A stretch of DNA of 64,000 nucleotides from DASZTV01 sp035548125. Lineage in GTDB: Bacteria > Actinomycetota > Actinomycetes > JAFAQI01. Location of the stretch: contig DASZTV010000006.1 in assembly GCA_035548125.1 (NCBI GenBank), positions 1-64,000 on the forward strand, in the 5' to 3' direction. Under the pieces are notes generated by a model. It was not told the DNA's origin and did not search any database. It worked only from the letters and a program-made list of their open reading frames with translations. Positions 7,635 to 17,006 of the stretch are shown here, piece by piece. Numbering within the stretch: position 1 is the first letter of the stretch; each line of letters opens with the position of its first letter. The position numbers were made by a program, and so were the translations under genes.

Positions 7635-10600
7635 ATACGCGGAACGAGCACCACACTGACTTTCCTGTTGCTGTCGGGCGGATCCCCCAGTCGCTCGCGA
7701 GCATGGCGACGATCTGCAGCCCGCGACCGTGCTCGTCGTCGGCCGTCGGCCGGATCCGCCGCGGCATCGCGTTGAGCGAGTCGTGCACTTGCAGGAAGAC
7801 CTCGTCGCTGCCGTGTCGCAACCGAAGCTGAATCGGTGGCTGGCCGTGCAGCACCGCGTTGGTGGCAAGCTCGCCCGCACACAGGACGACGTCGTCGGCG
7901 AGACCCGGCTCGATTCCCCAGTCGGCGAGGGTCGCCTGGGTGAAGCGCCGGGCGGCCTGTACAGCGCGCTCGTCGGTTCCGACCTCGAAGAACCCTGTGA
8001 TCGGCTCCTGGCTGTCCGCCGGCACTGTCGCGATCAGCATCGCCACGTCGTCGTCGGGGCCCTCGGGCAGGAGCTTGGCGACGAGCTGCTCGGGGGACAG
8101 CGTCGCGCCGTTACCCGGAGCGACGAGCGCCTCGCCGAGCAGCGTGATGCCGGCTTCGATGTCCCGAGCGCGATGCTCGACCAGGCCGTCGGTGTAGAGC
8201 GTGATCACCGCACCCGGCGGCAGGTCGTTGATCTCCGTCTCGCGCAGGATCACCGGACCGGAGCCGAGCGGCGGACCGGCTTCACCGACCCGCTGACACT
8301 CGCCGTCGACGATGAGCAGCGGCGGCAGGTGGCCGGCGTTGGCAACACTGAGCGCCCTGTCATGCGGGTCGTACACCGCATAGATGCACGTGACGATCTG
8401 GTCCTCGCCGAGGTCGCGGACGACGCCGTCGAGCTGCTCGAGGACGTCCGCGGGTGGCAGGTCGAGATGCGCGAACGCGCGCAGCGCCGAACGCAGCTGA
8501 CCCATGATCGCGGCGGCGGCCACGCCGCGCCCCATGACGTCGCCGATCACGATCGCGGTTCGTCCCGCGCCGAGCTTGATCACGTCGTACCAGTCGCCGC
8601 CGACCTGGGTGCCTGCAACGCCGGCGCGGTAGTACGTCGCGACGTCGAGCTGGTCCGGCGCGAAGTCACGCGTCGGAAGCAGGCTTCGCTGCAGCTGGTC
8701 CGCGATGCTGTGCTCGCGGGCCGCCGCCTCGCGGCTGGCGGTTGCCGCCGCGAGCGCCTGGTCGATGCGGTTCTGCTCGGTGATGTCCTGCATCGAGCCG
8801 CGTACGGCGGCCGGTTGCCCGTCATCGTCGGTGATCACCTCGCCGCGGATACGGGCGAGGCGTACCTCGTCTGCGTTGATGAGGCGAAGCTCGTACGTGA
8901 AGGGCTCTCGCCGGGCGAGCGCCTGCTGGAAGGTGTCCATCACGTTGGTCCGGTCCTCCGGATGGACGAACCTGTCGACCGCCGACGGCAGATCTAGCTC
9001 GCCGAGCTCTGCCGCGCCGGTGCCGACGATCCGGAGGAACTCCTCCGACGCGATGATCCGGCCGGTCCGCAGCTGCAGCTCCCAGCTTCCGAGCCGCGCC
9101 AACCGCTGTGCCTGGTCCAGCAGCTGCTGCTGCTGCCGCAACGCCTGCTGGGTACGCCGCGACCGGTCCAGCTCAAGGCTGCTGCGCACTCGGGCGAGCA
9201 GCTCGCGCGCAGCGAAGGGCTTGACCAGGTAGTCGTCGGCGCCGGCGCCGAGCCCTTCGACGACACCTTCTTCGCCGGCCCGCGCCGAGACCATCACGAC
9301 CGGGATGTGCATCGTCGCCCGGTCGGCGCGCAGGGCACGCAGCAGTCCAAAGCCGTCGAGCCGCGGCATCATCACGTCGGTCAGCACGAGGTCGGGCAGC
9401 TGCGCGTTGATGAGCTCGAGCGCTTCCTGCCCGTCGGCTGCGACGTCGACGGTGTAGTCCGCTCCGAGCAGGTGCGCGAGGTAGTCACGCATGTCCGCGT
9501 TGTCGTCCACGACCAGAACTCGCGGCCCGGAGCCTGCTCGGGAGCCGGCGCTCTCGACGTGATGAGGCGGCTCCAGCCAGCGAAGCGCCTCGGCGACGAA
9601 GCCCGCTGCCTGCTGCTCGGCGAGTTCGACGCTCGCACCGTGGGCTGCGGGTCGGCTGATCTGCTCCTGTGGCAGGTGCGCGGTCCCGAACGGGATCGTC
9701 ACGGTGAACGACGTGCCGACACCCGGCGTGCTCCGTACGCCGACCGAGCCACCGTGCTGCTCGGCGAGCTCGGCGACGAGCGCGAGGCCGATGCCCGATC
9801 CTTCGTGGGAGCGGGACCTTGCGCCGACCACCCGGTGGAAGCGCTCGAAGAGCTTCGCCTGGTCCGGCTCGGCAATGCCGATCCCCGTGTCGGTGACAGT
9901 GAGGACGGCATTCTTGCCGTCGGCGGCGGTGCGGATCGTGATCCCGCCTTCGAAGGTGAACTTCAGGGCGTTCGACAGCAGGTTGAGCACCACCTTGGCC
10001 CACATCTCGCGGTCGAGGAAGACCGGCTCGGGCAGGGTCCGGCAGTCGATGATGAGCTCGAGCCCCGCGCGCAGTACGGCCGACTCGAACGTCGCGGCCA
10101 GGTCGGTCGTCAGCTGGCTCAGGTCGACCGGCTCGTACTGCGCGTACAGCCGTCCCGATTCCAGCCGTGAGAAGTCCAGCAGGCTGTTCACGAGGCGAAG
10201 CAGTCGCTGGGCGTTGCGGCTGACGAGCTCCACCCGCTGCCGTTGCGCAACTGGCAACGGCGCCTCCTGGTCGATCAGCGCGTCTTCGGCCGGGCCGAGC
10301 AGGAGTGTCAGCGGCGTGCGGAACTCGTGGCTGATGTTCGTGAAGAAGGCGGTCTTGGCCTGATCGAGCTCGGCGAGCGCCTCGGCGCGCGTCCGCTCGA
10401 CCTCGTAGGCGCGTACGACGGCGATGCGGGCGGCCAGCTGGCTCGCGACGAGGCGCAGGAAGTCCCGGTAGCCGTCGTCGAAGGGCCGGTAGCGGTTGAG
10501 GCCGGTGATGAGCACGCCGTACGGCCGCTGTTCTCCCGGAGCTTCCAACGGCACGGCGAACGCTTCGACCGGTGGCTCGTCCCACCCGCCCGTGGGCAGG

Positions 10601-11415
10601 TCGGCGAAGCGTTCCGCCAAGTCGGTGAGGGTGCACTCCTTGCCGGCGGCCGCCTTCGACAGCGGCCAGACCGAGTCGTCGTCGAGTTGGGCGGGGGCCG
10701 CAGGGTGCGGAAGGTCGAAGCCGGTGGAGCACACGAGCTCGGCGTGCTCGCCGTCCTGGTCGAAGGCGTACAGCAGGGTGAACGGCAGCGATCGCTGGTT
10801 CGCCGCCAGGTGCCGGCGCGCGGCTGCCCAGACCTGCCGCTCCTCGACGCCGGTGGGTTCTGATCCGAGATCACGCAGCGTCGACATCCGGCGGTCGGCG
10901 ACGATGCGCTGCGTCTCCTCGCTGACCACGCAGAGCAGACCGCTGATGACGCCGTCGTCGTCGGCCAGCGGGCTGTAGGAGAAGGTGTGGTAGGTCTCCT
11001 CCCGGTAGCCGCTGCGCTCCAGGAAGAGCAACAGCGCCTCGTCCCAGGTCGCCGTACCGGTCTTGATGACCCCGTCGATGCGCGGCCCGATGTCGTCCCA
11101 GATCTCGGCCCACACCTCACGGGTCGACCGGCCGAGCGCCCATGGGTACTTCACGCCGAGGGTGTCGCGGCGGTATGCGTCGTTGCAGAAGAAGGTGAGC
11201 TCCGGTCCCCACGCCATCCACATCGAGAACCGCGAGCTGATCATGATGCGTACGGCGGCCTGAAGGCTTTGCGACCAGTCCGTCATCGGCCCCAGCGGCG
11301 TGCTGGCCCAGTCGACCTTGAGCAGGTCGCGACCGACCTGGCCACTCGACCGGAGCACGTCGGTCAGTCGTGCGGCTGCCCCTGACCGTTGCCGGCGGCC
11401 CGCCGTGGTGCTCAC
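7621..11415 (-). CDS. Hybrid PAS-GAF histidine kinase / receiver / SpoIIE phosphatase / anti-sigma kinase
   Basis: GTG 11415 is preferred to GTG 11439 because GGGAGG sits 6 bases upstream, giving 1264 aa. Domains in order: PAS (about 35-165), GAF (190-330), HisKA with phospho-acceptor His363 in ISHEFRTPL, HATPase (475-580; NLLSNALKF and GSGIGLALV), receiver with Asp680 in LTDVMMPRLDG and Lys in LVKPF, PAS (780-885), SpoIIE/PP2C phosphatase (910-1110; GGDWYD and GDVMGRG), and a C-terminal serine-kinase-type HATPase (1140-1260; ELATNAVLHG). No membrane segment is seen, so it is cytosolic. The family logic links a phosphorelay to dephosphorylation and re-phosphorylation of anti-anti-sigma factors, so it should tune a stress sigma factor; partners are not in the window. 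Confidence 0.9.
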   Translation of the reverse strand: MSTTAGRRQRSGAAARLTDVLRSSGQVGRDLLKVDWASTPLGPMTDWSQSLQAAVRIMISSRFSMWMAWGPELTFFCNDAYRRDTLGVKYPWALGRSTREVWAEIWDDIGPRIDGVIKTGTATWDEALLLFLERSGYREETYHTFSYSPLADDDGVISGLLCVVSEETQRIVADRRMSTLRDLGSEPTGVEERQVWAAARRHLAANQRSLPFTLLYAFDQDGEHAELVCSTGFDLPHPAAPAQLDDDSVWPLSKAAAGKECTLTDLAERFADLPTGGWDEPPVEAFAVPLEAPGEQRPYGVLITGLNRYRPFDDGYRDFLRLVASQLAARIAVVRAYEVERTRAEALAELDQAKTAFFTNISHEFRTPLTLLLGPAEDALIDQEAPLPVAQRQRVELVSRNAQRLLRLVNSLLDFSRLESGRLYAQYEPVDLSQLTTDLAATFESAVLRAGLELIIDCRTLPEPVFLDREMWAKVVLNLLSNALKFTFEGGITIRTAADGKNAVLTVTDTGIGIAEPDQAKLFERFHRVVGARSRSHEGSGIGLALVAELAEQHGGSVGVRSTPGVGTSFTVTIPFGTAHLPQEQISRPAAHGASVELAEQQAAGFVAEALRWLEPPHHVESAGSRAGSGPRVLVVDDNADMRDYLAHLLGADYTVDVAADGQEALELINAQLPDLVLTDVMMPRLDGFGLLRALRADRATMHIPVVMVSARAGEEGVVEGLGAGADDYLVKPFAARELLARVRSSLELDRSRRTQQALRQQQQLLDQAQRLARLGSWELQLRTGRIIASEEFLRIVGTGAAELGELDLPSAVDRFVHPEDRTNVMDTFQQALARREPFTYELRLINADEVRLARIRGEVITDDDGQPAAVRGSMQDITEQNRIDQALAAATASREAAAREHSIADQLQRSLLPTRDFAPDQLDVATYYRAGVAGTQVGGDWYDVIKLGAGRTAIVIGDVMGRGVAAAAIMGQLRSALRAFAHLDLPPADVLEQLDGVVRDLGEDQIVTCIYAVYDPHDRALSVANAGHLPPLLIVDGECQRVGEAGPPLGSGPVILRETEINDLPPGAVITLYTDGLVEHRARDIEAGITLLGEALVAPGNGATLSPEQLVAKLLPEGPDDDVAMLIATVPADSQEPITGFFEVGTDERAVQAARRFTQATLADWGIEPGLADDVVLCAGELATNAVLHGQPPIQLRLRHGSDEVFLQVHDSLNAMPRRIRPTADDEHGRGLQIVAMLASDWGIRPTATGKSVWCSFRVSHVT

Positions 11416-11528
11416 CTGGCGCCTCCCAAGCGCGTCCACCTGGGGCGCTGGTGGCTACCCCCCAGTTTGATCATTGCCCTACCCATTAAGAAGCGATCTC
11501 GATCCTCCGGGCGTCCGCGACTGCGAGA

Positions 11529-12764
11529 ATGGCCGGGATGACTTCCCCGCTTCGGACGCTCACGGTGGCCCTCGTCGGCTCCTCGCTGCTGCTCGTCGCG
11601 CTGCCGGTCTTTCCCGCGCATGCCACGGTGCTGGCGCCGAGCGGCTACAGGATCACCGCGGAGCGGCGGATCGCCAAGGGCGTCACGTACCTGGCGATGC
11701 GGACGATCTCCAAGAAGCATCGCGAGGACGTCCACGTCGTGACCGCGTCGCCGACGGCCGCGGTGCTGCCGCTGGTGTCGCTGTCGAACGATCAGGTGGC
11801 CGAGCCCGACCCGCAATCCCGGCTCGAGCGGACCAGTGCCGCGTGCCAGCGGCACGGATGCTTGGCCGGGGTGAACGGCGACTTCTTCTGCACGACGCGG
11901 TACTGCCCGGCCGATCTCGACGAGCCGGAAGGCGGCATCGTCTCCGATGGCCGGATGCTCCGCTCGCCGTACTCCGCCGGTTGGCAGGAGCAGCAGCTCA
12001 GCTTCGACGCCGACGGATGCCCGCAGCAGCCGCAGCCGCTCCAGTGGTCGGGGTCGCTTGCGAGTGCCACCGAGACGGTCTCGCTCGCGGGCGTCAACGT
12101 CGACCGGCACTCGGACCAGGCAGTGCTGTACGACGCGGCATACGGTCCGGCGACCCCGCCGGCCACGACGGGTGTCGAGCTCGTCCTCCAGCTCAGCGAC
12201 CCGACGTGGCTCGGTGACCTCTCGCCCACGGCGGTCAACGCGACGCCCGTCAGCCTGCTGAGCAAGCAAGGCAGCTACCCGCTTGACCCCGGGTCCGGGG
12301 TGGTCGTGGTCAGCGCCGCCGGCACTCAGGCCAAGGCGCTGCGGAGCATGTGGGCCACGCAACCTGCCGGCGTGCCCATGCAGCTGATGCTCGACACCGC
12401 GGTGCCGGTCGCCAACAGTGTCGGTGCCAAGCCGCTGCTGCTGCTGAACGGGAAGTCCACGGGACAGTGGGGCGACACTTCGCAGGTGGCGCGAACGATG
12501 TTCGCCTGGCGACCCGACTGCACGCGGATGCTGATCACCGTCGACGGCCCGCCGACGGCGAGCACGGGCATGTCGATGCGGAAGGAGGCCGCGCTGGCAG
12601 CGGCGCTCGGCGCCACCACGGCGTTCGGGCTGGACGGCGGCCTGTCGTCGACGCTGGTCGGTGCCGGCGGCGCGGTGCTCAACAAGCCGTCGTACCGCGG
12701 GCCCGGCGACCGGCCCACGGGTAGCAGCCTGTTGCTGGTGCCCTCAACCGTACCCGTCTCCTAG
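11529..12764 (+). CDS. Exported phosphodiester glycosidase (NAGPA)-like protein
   Basis: The 411-aa product has a signal peptide (hydrophobic VALVGSSLLLVALPVF, cleavage near AHA; ATG 11529 or 11538 both fit). The rest matches the NAGPA/DUF2233 fold: GVNGDFF near residue 115, and C-terminal LLITVDG-type and AFGLDGGLSSTLV motifs followed by RPTGSSLLLV. The family includes the enzyme uncovering mannose-6-phosphate and bacterial proteins suspected of hydrolysing N-acetylglucosamine phosphodiester or teichoic-acid-like linkages. An envelope-glycan role is inferred. It is transcribed away from the hybrid kinase and meets the next gene at a strong hairpin. Confidence 0.8.
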   Translation: MAGMTSPLRTLTVALVGSSLLLVALPVFPAHATVLAPSGYRITAERRIAKGVTYLAMRTISKKHREDVHVVTASPTAAVLPLVSLSNDQVAEPDPQSRLERTSAACQRHGCLAGVNGDFFCTTRYCPADLDEPEGGIVSDGRMLRSPYSAGWQEQQLSFDADGCPQQPQPLQWSGSLASATETVSLAGVNVDRHSDQAVLYDAAYGPATPPATTGVELVLQLSDPTWLGDLSPTAVNATPVSLLSKQGSYPLDPGSGVVVVSAAGTQAKALRSMWATQPAGVPMQLMLDTAVPVANSVGAKPLLLLNGKSTGQWGDTSQVARTMFAWRPDCTRMLITVDGPPTASTGMSMRKEAALAAALGATTAFGLDGGLSSTLVGAGGAVLNKPSYRGPGDRPTGSSLLLVPSTVPVS

Positions 12765-12771
12765 ACAGCGA

Positions 12772-12803
12772 TCGGGGGCCCGAGCGATCGCTCGAGCCCC
12801 CGA
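12772..12803. terminator. Bidirectional hairpin terminator
   Basis: TCGGGGGC (12772-12779) pairs with GCCCCCGA (12796-12803), and inside it CGAGCGA (12781-12787) pairs with TCGCTCG (12788-12794), separated by one C/A mismatch. The dyad sits midway between two convergent genes and can serve both strands. Confidence 0.75.
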
Positions 12804-12820
12804 TGCCTGGTGGAGCTGGG

Positions 12821-13426
12821 CTACTCCGCCGGGACCGGCGTCTTGTCGTTGAGCCACGACATGACCTCGGTGTCCGGGCTGGTGCGACGGGTGTGAAGCA
12901 ACCCGAGGCCCGACAGAAGCAGCATCACGCCGGCGCCGATGAAGGAGGCGGTGGCTGCGATGCCAGCGATCGAACCCATCTTGTCGAACGCGTAGGCGTT
13001 CAGCAGCAGGCCACGAAGCGTCGTGCCCTTGAACGTCGTGTCGACCTCGGCCGCGAGGGTCTTGTCGCTCGGGTTCGCGCGAGACGCCGCGCTGACCTTC
13101 GCGTAGACGCCGCCGTACGGCATCTCGGAGAGGTGAACCGCGATGAAGTGGTCGGCGTAGGCCTTGGCCTCGGCACCGGTCAGCAGCTGCTTGCCGGCGT
13201 ACTGCGACACCGACGGAATCATGCTCGGTGTGATCTCCGTGCCGGCCTTCGCGGACTGGAACGCCGCTGCCGGCGGGAAGAAGATCTGCTGTGAGGCGAG
13301 CTGCTTGTGAACACTGTTGTGGGCGAAGCTGCTGCCCCAGGCAAGCAGGCCGCCTGCAACGGCGAGCACGATGGCGACAACGAGGCCGCCGGTGGTAAGC
13401 AGCGCGTCAAAAGTCTTGCGTCGCAT
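12821..13426 (-). CDS. Membrane protein with N- and C-terminal helices
   Basis: This 201-aa protein has a membrane helix at about 10-32 (LVVAIVLAVAGGLLAW), an extracytoplasmic domain of about 120 residues, and a second helix at about 153-175 (GIAATASFIGAGVMLLLSGL) followed by a short cytoplasmic tail. Actinobacterial homologues are often mislabelled aromatic ring-opening dioxygenase LigA; nothing here supports an oxygenase. GGAGGA lies 6 bases before the ATG. It diverges from the DevR-like regulator, and the dyad at 13543 sits in their shared 158-bp promoter region, so it may belong to that regulon. Function unknown. Confidence 0.75.
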   Translation of the reverse strand: MRRKTFDALLTTGGLVVAIVLAVAGGLLAWGSSFAHNSVHKQLASQQIFFPPAAAFQSAKAGTEITPSMIPSVSQYAGKQLLTGAEAKAYADHFIAVHLSEMPYGGVYAKVSAASRANPSDKTLAAEVDTTFKGTTLRGLLLNAYAFDKMGSIAGIAATASFIGAGVMLLLSGLGLLHTRRTSPDTEVMSWLNDKTPVPAE

Positions 13427-13542
13427 TGTGTCCTCCTAAGTTCGGAGCAGGTAGCTCCACTGAGGACAGCCTCTAGAAACGGCGCCGCGGGCGGCAGAGG
13501 ACGACGACGCGTTGTGCCGCCATCGAAGGGCGCCAGTTCCTG

Positions 13543-13556
13543 GGGTCCTTGGACCC
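13543..13556. promoter_or_regulatory. DosR-box-like dyad upstream of devR
   Basis: GGGTCC (13543-13548), TT, GGACCC (13551-13556) is a perfect inverted repeat 29 bases before the devR start. Related 13-mers occur at 17007-17019 and 18043-18055; the common form is GGGYCSTTGGWCC. The known mycobacterial DosR site is also a GGGAC...GTCCC dyad. The position fits autoregulation. Confidence 0.6.
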
Positions 13557-13584
13557 TAGGTGGATTGCGGTAAGTCCTGCCAGG

Positions 13585-14253
13585 ATGTCCGACATGACAG
13601 ACGAAGCGATCCAGGTCTTCCTGCTCGACGACCACGAGGTGGTACGTCGTGGCGTCAAGGAACTGCTCGAGTCCGAAGGCGACATCACCGTCATCGGTGA
13701 GGCCTCGACCGCCACCGAAGCGCTCGCCCGGGTGCCGGCTCTCCGCCCGCAGGTCGCCATCCTGGACGTGCGCCTGCCGGACGGCGACGGCGTCACCGTC
13801 TGTCGCGACCTCAAGTCGGAGATGCCTGACCTGGCGTGCCTGATGCTGACGTCGTTCGCCGACGACGAGGCGCTGTTCGAGGCGATCATGGCCGGCGCCG
13901 CGGGATACCTGCTCAAAGAGGTGCGCGCGTCGGACATCCTCAGCGCGGTACGGACCGTCGCGGCCGGCGGCTCGTTGCTCGACCCGCGTACGACGGTGCT
14001 TCTCATGGACCGGCTGCGCACCGAGGCGACCAAGGAGGACCCGCTCTCCGCGCTGAGCGAGCAGGAGCGCCGGGTGCTCGAGCTGATCGGTGAGGGCCTC
14101 ACGAACCGGCAGATCGGCGAGCGGATGTTCCTGGCCGAGAAGACAGTGAAGAACTACGTTTCGAACCTGCTCGGAAAGCTGGGAATGGAGCGTCGTACCC
14201 AGGCCGCCGCCTTCGTCGTCCGGCTCGACTCGCCGCACGGCAGCTCGGACTAG
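13585..14253 (+). CDS. devR: DevR/DosR-like response regulator (NarL family)
   Basis: The 222-aa protein has a receiver with the acidic pair in LLDDHEVVRRG, the phospho-acceptor Asp in LDVRLPDGDG and the switch Lys in YLLKEV, then a LuxR/NarL HTH (LSEQERRVLELIGEGLTNRQ) and the tail MFLAEKTVKNYVSNLLGKLG followed by MERRTQAA. These blocks closely match mycobacterial DevR as I recall it. ATG 13585 or 13594 is the start; an in-frame TTG at 13549 overlaps the dyad and is rejected. The gene converges with the DevS-like kinase (6-bp gap) rather than preceding it as in mycobacteria. Expected role: activation of genes under low oxygen or redox stress. Confidence 0.85.
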   Translation: MSDMTDEAIQVFLLDDHEVVRRGVKELLESEGDITVIGEASTATEALARVPALRPQVAILDVRLPDGDGVTVCRDLKSEMPDLACLMLTSFADDEALFEAIMAGAAGYLLKEVRASDILSAVRTVAAGGSLLDPRTTVLLMDRLRTEATKEDPLSALSEQERRVLELIGEGLTNRQIGERMFLAEKTVKNYVSNLLGKLGMERRTQAAAFVVRLDSPHGSSD

Positions 14254-14259
14254 CGCGCG

Positions 14260-15957
14260 TCAGGCGGGAAGCGGCACTCGCCAGATCGCGATCGTCCCGA
14301 CCTCGCCGGCGCTGACCTGGAACTTGCCGTTGAGCCCGTCCGCGCGCGAGGCCATGTTGGCCAGTCCGCTGCGGTGTGTCTCCTCGGGAATGCCGACGCC
14401 GTTGTCACGAACCCGTAGCTCAGCGGCGTCGGCGTCTGCTTCGAGCTCGACGCTGATCGCGCTCGCGTGAGCGTGCTTCGCGGCGTTGCTGAGCAGCTCT
14501 CGCAACACCGCGAGCAGGTGTTCGCCGATGCCGGCGGAGATCACGGTGTCCACGGGACCGCTGAACGTCACTGACGGCTCGAACCCGAGGGTCGTGCTGT
14601 AGGCGTGGGTCAGCGCGAGGACGGCGCCGCGAACCCCGTCACCGGCGATTGGCGCCGGGCTCTGCAACGCGAAGATGGTGCTACGGATCTCCCGGATCGT
14701 CTCGTCGAGGTCGCTCACCGCTTTCTGCACCCGTTCGACCTTCTCGGGCGGCATGCCGCGAAGCGATCCCTCCAGGGACATGCCCGTGGCGAACAGGCGC
14801 TGGATCACCAGGTCGTGCAGGTCGCGGGCGATGCGATCGCGGTCGCCGAGCACGGCGAGCTGCTCACGATCTGCCGCAGCGGTTCCGAGACGAAGTGTCA
14901 GTGCTGCCTGGCCTGCGAACGACTCGACGAGCTGTAGCACGTCCTCGCCGAACTCTGCGCGGTCACCGAGCCGGCCCACGATCAAAGTGCCGAGCGCCTC
15001 ATCCGCCGCCCCGAGCGGAACGTAGAGGGCAGCTCCGATGCCGGCGTCGCGAAGCTCCGCGACGACTCGGGAGTCGTTGCGTGCGTCGGCCACCGCAATC
15101 GGCGCTCCGGTCGCCATCGCCTCCATCGCGATCTGCGGCTTGGAGAGAACCCTGTCCTGCAGATCGTCCGCGTGATGGCCGTCGACCGCCGCCACCCGCA
15201 TCGACGCCGTATCGGCCGGCAGCAGGAGGAGTGCGAGGTCGGCGTCGGAGAGCCGGCGCGCCGCCGCGACGAGCGCGGGAAACACGTCGGGCCCGGTGGC
15301 GCCGGACAGCAGCGACGTCGTGATCCCGTTCGACGCCTCGAGCCACTGCTCACGTTGGCGGGAGTGCTCGTAGAGCCGGGCGTTCTGGACCGCCAGTCCG
15401 GCGGCCGAGGCGAGCGCGAGCACGATCTGCTCGTCCTCGCGGGTGAACGCGCCACCGCCACGCTTCTCGGTGAGATAGAGGTTGCCGAACGCCTCCCCGC
15501 GGATGTTGATGGGGACGCCGAGGAAGGTGCGCATCGGCGGGTGGTTCGGCGGGAAGCCGAACGACCGCTCGTGGTCGGCGATGTTCGCCAGGCGGAGTGC
15601 ACGAGGCTCGTCGATCAGCAGGCCAAGGACACCGCGGCCGTGCGGGAGGTCGCCGATCTTCTCGCGGTCCTCGTCGTTGATGCCGACGGTGATGAACTGG
15701 CTGAGCTGGTTGCCGGACGGGTCGAGTACGCCGAGCGCGGCGTACTGCGCGTCGGAGAGCTCGGCCGCGGTTTCGGCGATCCGCAGCAGCACCGACGGGA
15801 GGTCGAGCTGCGACCCGATCGCGACGACCGCCTGGAGCAGCGCCTGGAGCCGGTCGGCAAGCAGTGACACGCTCTCGACGCGGTCGACGACCTCGCGGAG
15901 CAGCGATGAGAGCTCGAGCTGCCCGAGGGAGGGCATCGACGCAGGCTCGTCGACCAT
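14260..15957 (-). CDS. devS: DevS/DosS-like GAF sensor histidine kinase
   Basis: ATG 15957 gives 565 aa, close to mycobacterial DevS. Order: GAF-A (about 45-195), GAF-B (210-360), HisKA_3 with His381 in RDRIARDLHDLVIQRLFA, and HATPase (RDNGVGIPEE, then SGLANMASRA). GAF-A contains FPPNHPPMRTFLGVP and LYLTEK; His139 and Tyr161 align, from memory, with the proximal haem His149 and distal Tyr171 of DevS. This suggests haem gas sensing but does not prove it, since non-haem relatives share this region. The kinase follows the Acg-like gene by 10 bases, so the two are cotranscribed, and its cognate regulator is the convergent devR. Confidence 0.85.
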   Translation of the reverse strand: MVDEPASMPSLGQLELSSLLREVVDRVESVSLLADRLQALLQAVVAIGSQLDLPSVLLRIAETAAELSDAQYAALGVLDPSGNQLSQFITVGINDEDREKIGDLPHGRGVLGLLIDEPRALRLANIADHERSFGFPPNHPPMRTFLGVPINIRGEAFGNLYLTEKRGGGAFTREDEQIVLALASAAGLAVQNARLYEHSRQREQWLEASNGITTSLLSGATGPDVFPALVAAARRLSDADLALLLLPADTASMRVAAVDGHHADDLQDRVLSKPQIAMEAMATGAPIAVADARNDSRVVAELRDAGIGAALYVPLGAADEALGTLIVGRLGDRAEFGEDVLQLVESFAGQAALTLRLGTAAADREQLAVLGDRDRIARDLHDLVIQRLFATGMSLEGSLRGMPPEKVERVQKAVSDLDETIREIRSTIFALQSPAPIAGDGVRGAVLALTHAYSTTLGFEPSVTFSGPVDTVISAGIGEHLLAVLRELLSNAAKHAHASAISVELEADADAAELRVRDNGVGIPEETHRSGLANMASRADGLNGKFQVSAGEVGTIAIWRVPLPA

Positions 15958-15967
15958 GATCGCCACC

Positions 15968-16948
15968 CTACGGCGATGTGGCCTCCGTGAACACGTCGTC
16001 GACGGTACGGCGGTGGGTGACCGGTTCGCGCTGGCCGTGGCCGACGCGCAGGAGCAGCTGCGGGTATCCGACGAGACCGAGCTCGCGTCGCAGCTGTGCG
16101 CGCGTCGTCGGGAGGTCGAGGACCGGACCGAGCGGCTGGCTGACGAGGTCGGCGTCGGTGAGGACGAGGAGGACATCAGCAACTGCCCGGCCGGCCTGCA
16201 ACCAGCTCATCGCATCGTCGCGGTCGGTGCCGATGAGGATGACGGAATCACGTTCGACGGTGGGCGGCAGTCCCGCACCCGGGTGGGGGTGACGGTCGTC
16301 GCCACCGAAGTCGCGCAGCGGTACGTCGGACACGCGCTGCTGCTGGTCCCACAAGGCGGCCGCCTCGACGGGGACGCCGTCAGGCGCCGGCGCGCTGCGC
16401 CGCCACTTCGCGAGCTCGTCGCGGTAGTTGGCCTCGCCGCTCTCGGTCGACTCGGCGTTCGCGAGCAGCCGGATCACGGACAGCCGCTGGTCGGGCTGGT
16501 CGATCACGCGCAGCCAGCAACGTCGTTCGCCCGCCGCCTCACGGAGCCGCTGAAGGACGTCGGGGGACACCGGCTCGTCGGTGTAGGGGCCGCGGTCGGT
16601 GTACCGGCGGGCGACGGCGTCGATCATCCGCTGCTCGTTCGGGGTCACCGGCTCGGTCTCGCCGATCACGAGCTTGCCGACCACGGTCGGGTTCGACGGG
16701 TCAGGCAGCAGCCGCACGGTGCAGGCGCGGCCGAGAGAGCGGACCGCGAGCCGGGCGAACTCGATCGCGGCGCCGCAGCTCATCCGCATCTGGCGGCCGT
16801 CGGGATCGAGGAAGGCGAGCAGGCGCGCGGGGTCGAGGTGGACCTCGAGGGTGCCGGGATCGCCGACGAACCGCCAGGGCTGCGTGTTGTGCACGCTGGG
16901 CGCGAGCGAAGCGAACTCAGCGACAACCCGAAGCTCTTCCGACTCCAT
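15968..16948 (-). CDS. Acg-family FMN-binding nitroreductase-like protein
   Basis: The 326-aa sequence begins ASLAPSVHNTQPWRF, the conserved start of the Acg/nitroreductase family, and continues with MRMSCGAAIEFARLA, RYTDRGPY, a central DDAMSWLQAGRA and a C-terminal YPQLLLRVGHG. Acg (Rv2032) of Mycobacterium tuberculosis is a DosR-regulon flavoprotein that sequesters FMN rather than reducing nitro compounds. ATG 16948 is preferred because GGAGGG is 8 bases upstream. The gene is first in an operon with devS, and a DosR-like dyad lies at 17007-17019 in its leader, which fits membership of that regulon. Confidence 0.85.
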   Translation of the reverse strand: MESEELRVVAEFASLAPSVHNTQPWRFVGDPGTLEVHLDPARLLAFLDPDGRQMRMSCGAAIEFARLAVRSLGRACTVRLLPDPSNPTVVGKLVIGETEPVTPNEQRMIDAVARRYTDRGPYTDEPVSPDVLQRLREAAGERRCWLRVIDQPDQRLSVIRLLANAESTESGEANYRDELAKWRRSAPAPDGVPVEAAALWDQQQRVSDVPLRDFGGDDRHPHPGAGLPPTVERDSVILIGTDRDDAMSWLQAGRAVADVLLVLTDADLVSQPLGPVLDLPTTRAQLRRELGLVGYPQLLLRVGHGQREPVTHRRTVDDVFTEATSP

Positions 16949-17006
16949 GAGCCAACCCTCCATGTCTGGCCGAAGTGGCGGCGAGAGGCGCTGGTCCCCA
17001 TCGGCA

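Noticed and set aside
12821..13426. LigA-type aromatic ring-opening dioxygenase
   Set aside because: Homologues carry this label, but the protein is a two-helix membrane protein with no metal-binding dioxygenase motif.
13549..13584. TTG at 13549 as the devR start
   Set aside because: It overlaps the operator dyad and adds 12 residues not seen in DevR relatives; ATG 13585 fits the family N-terminus.
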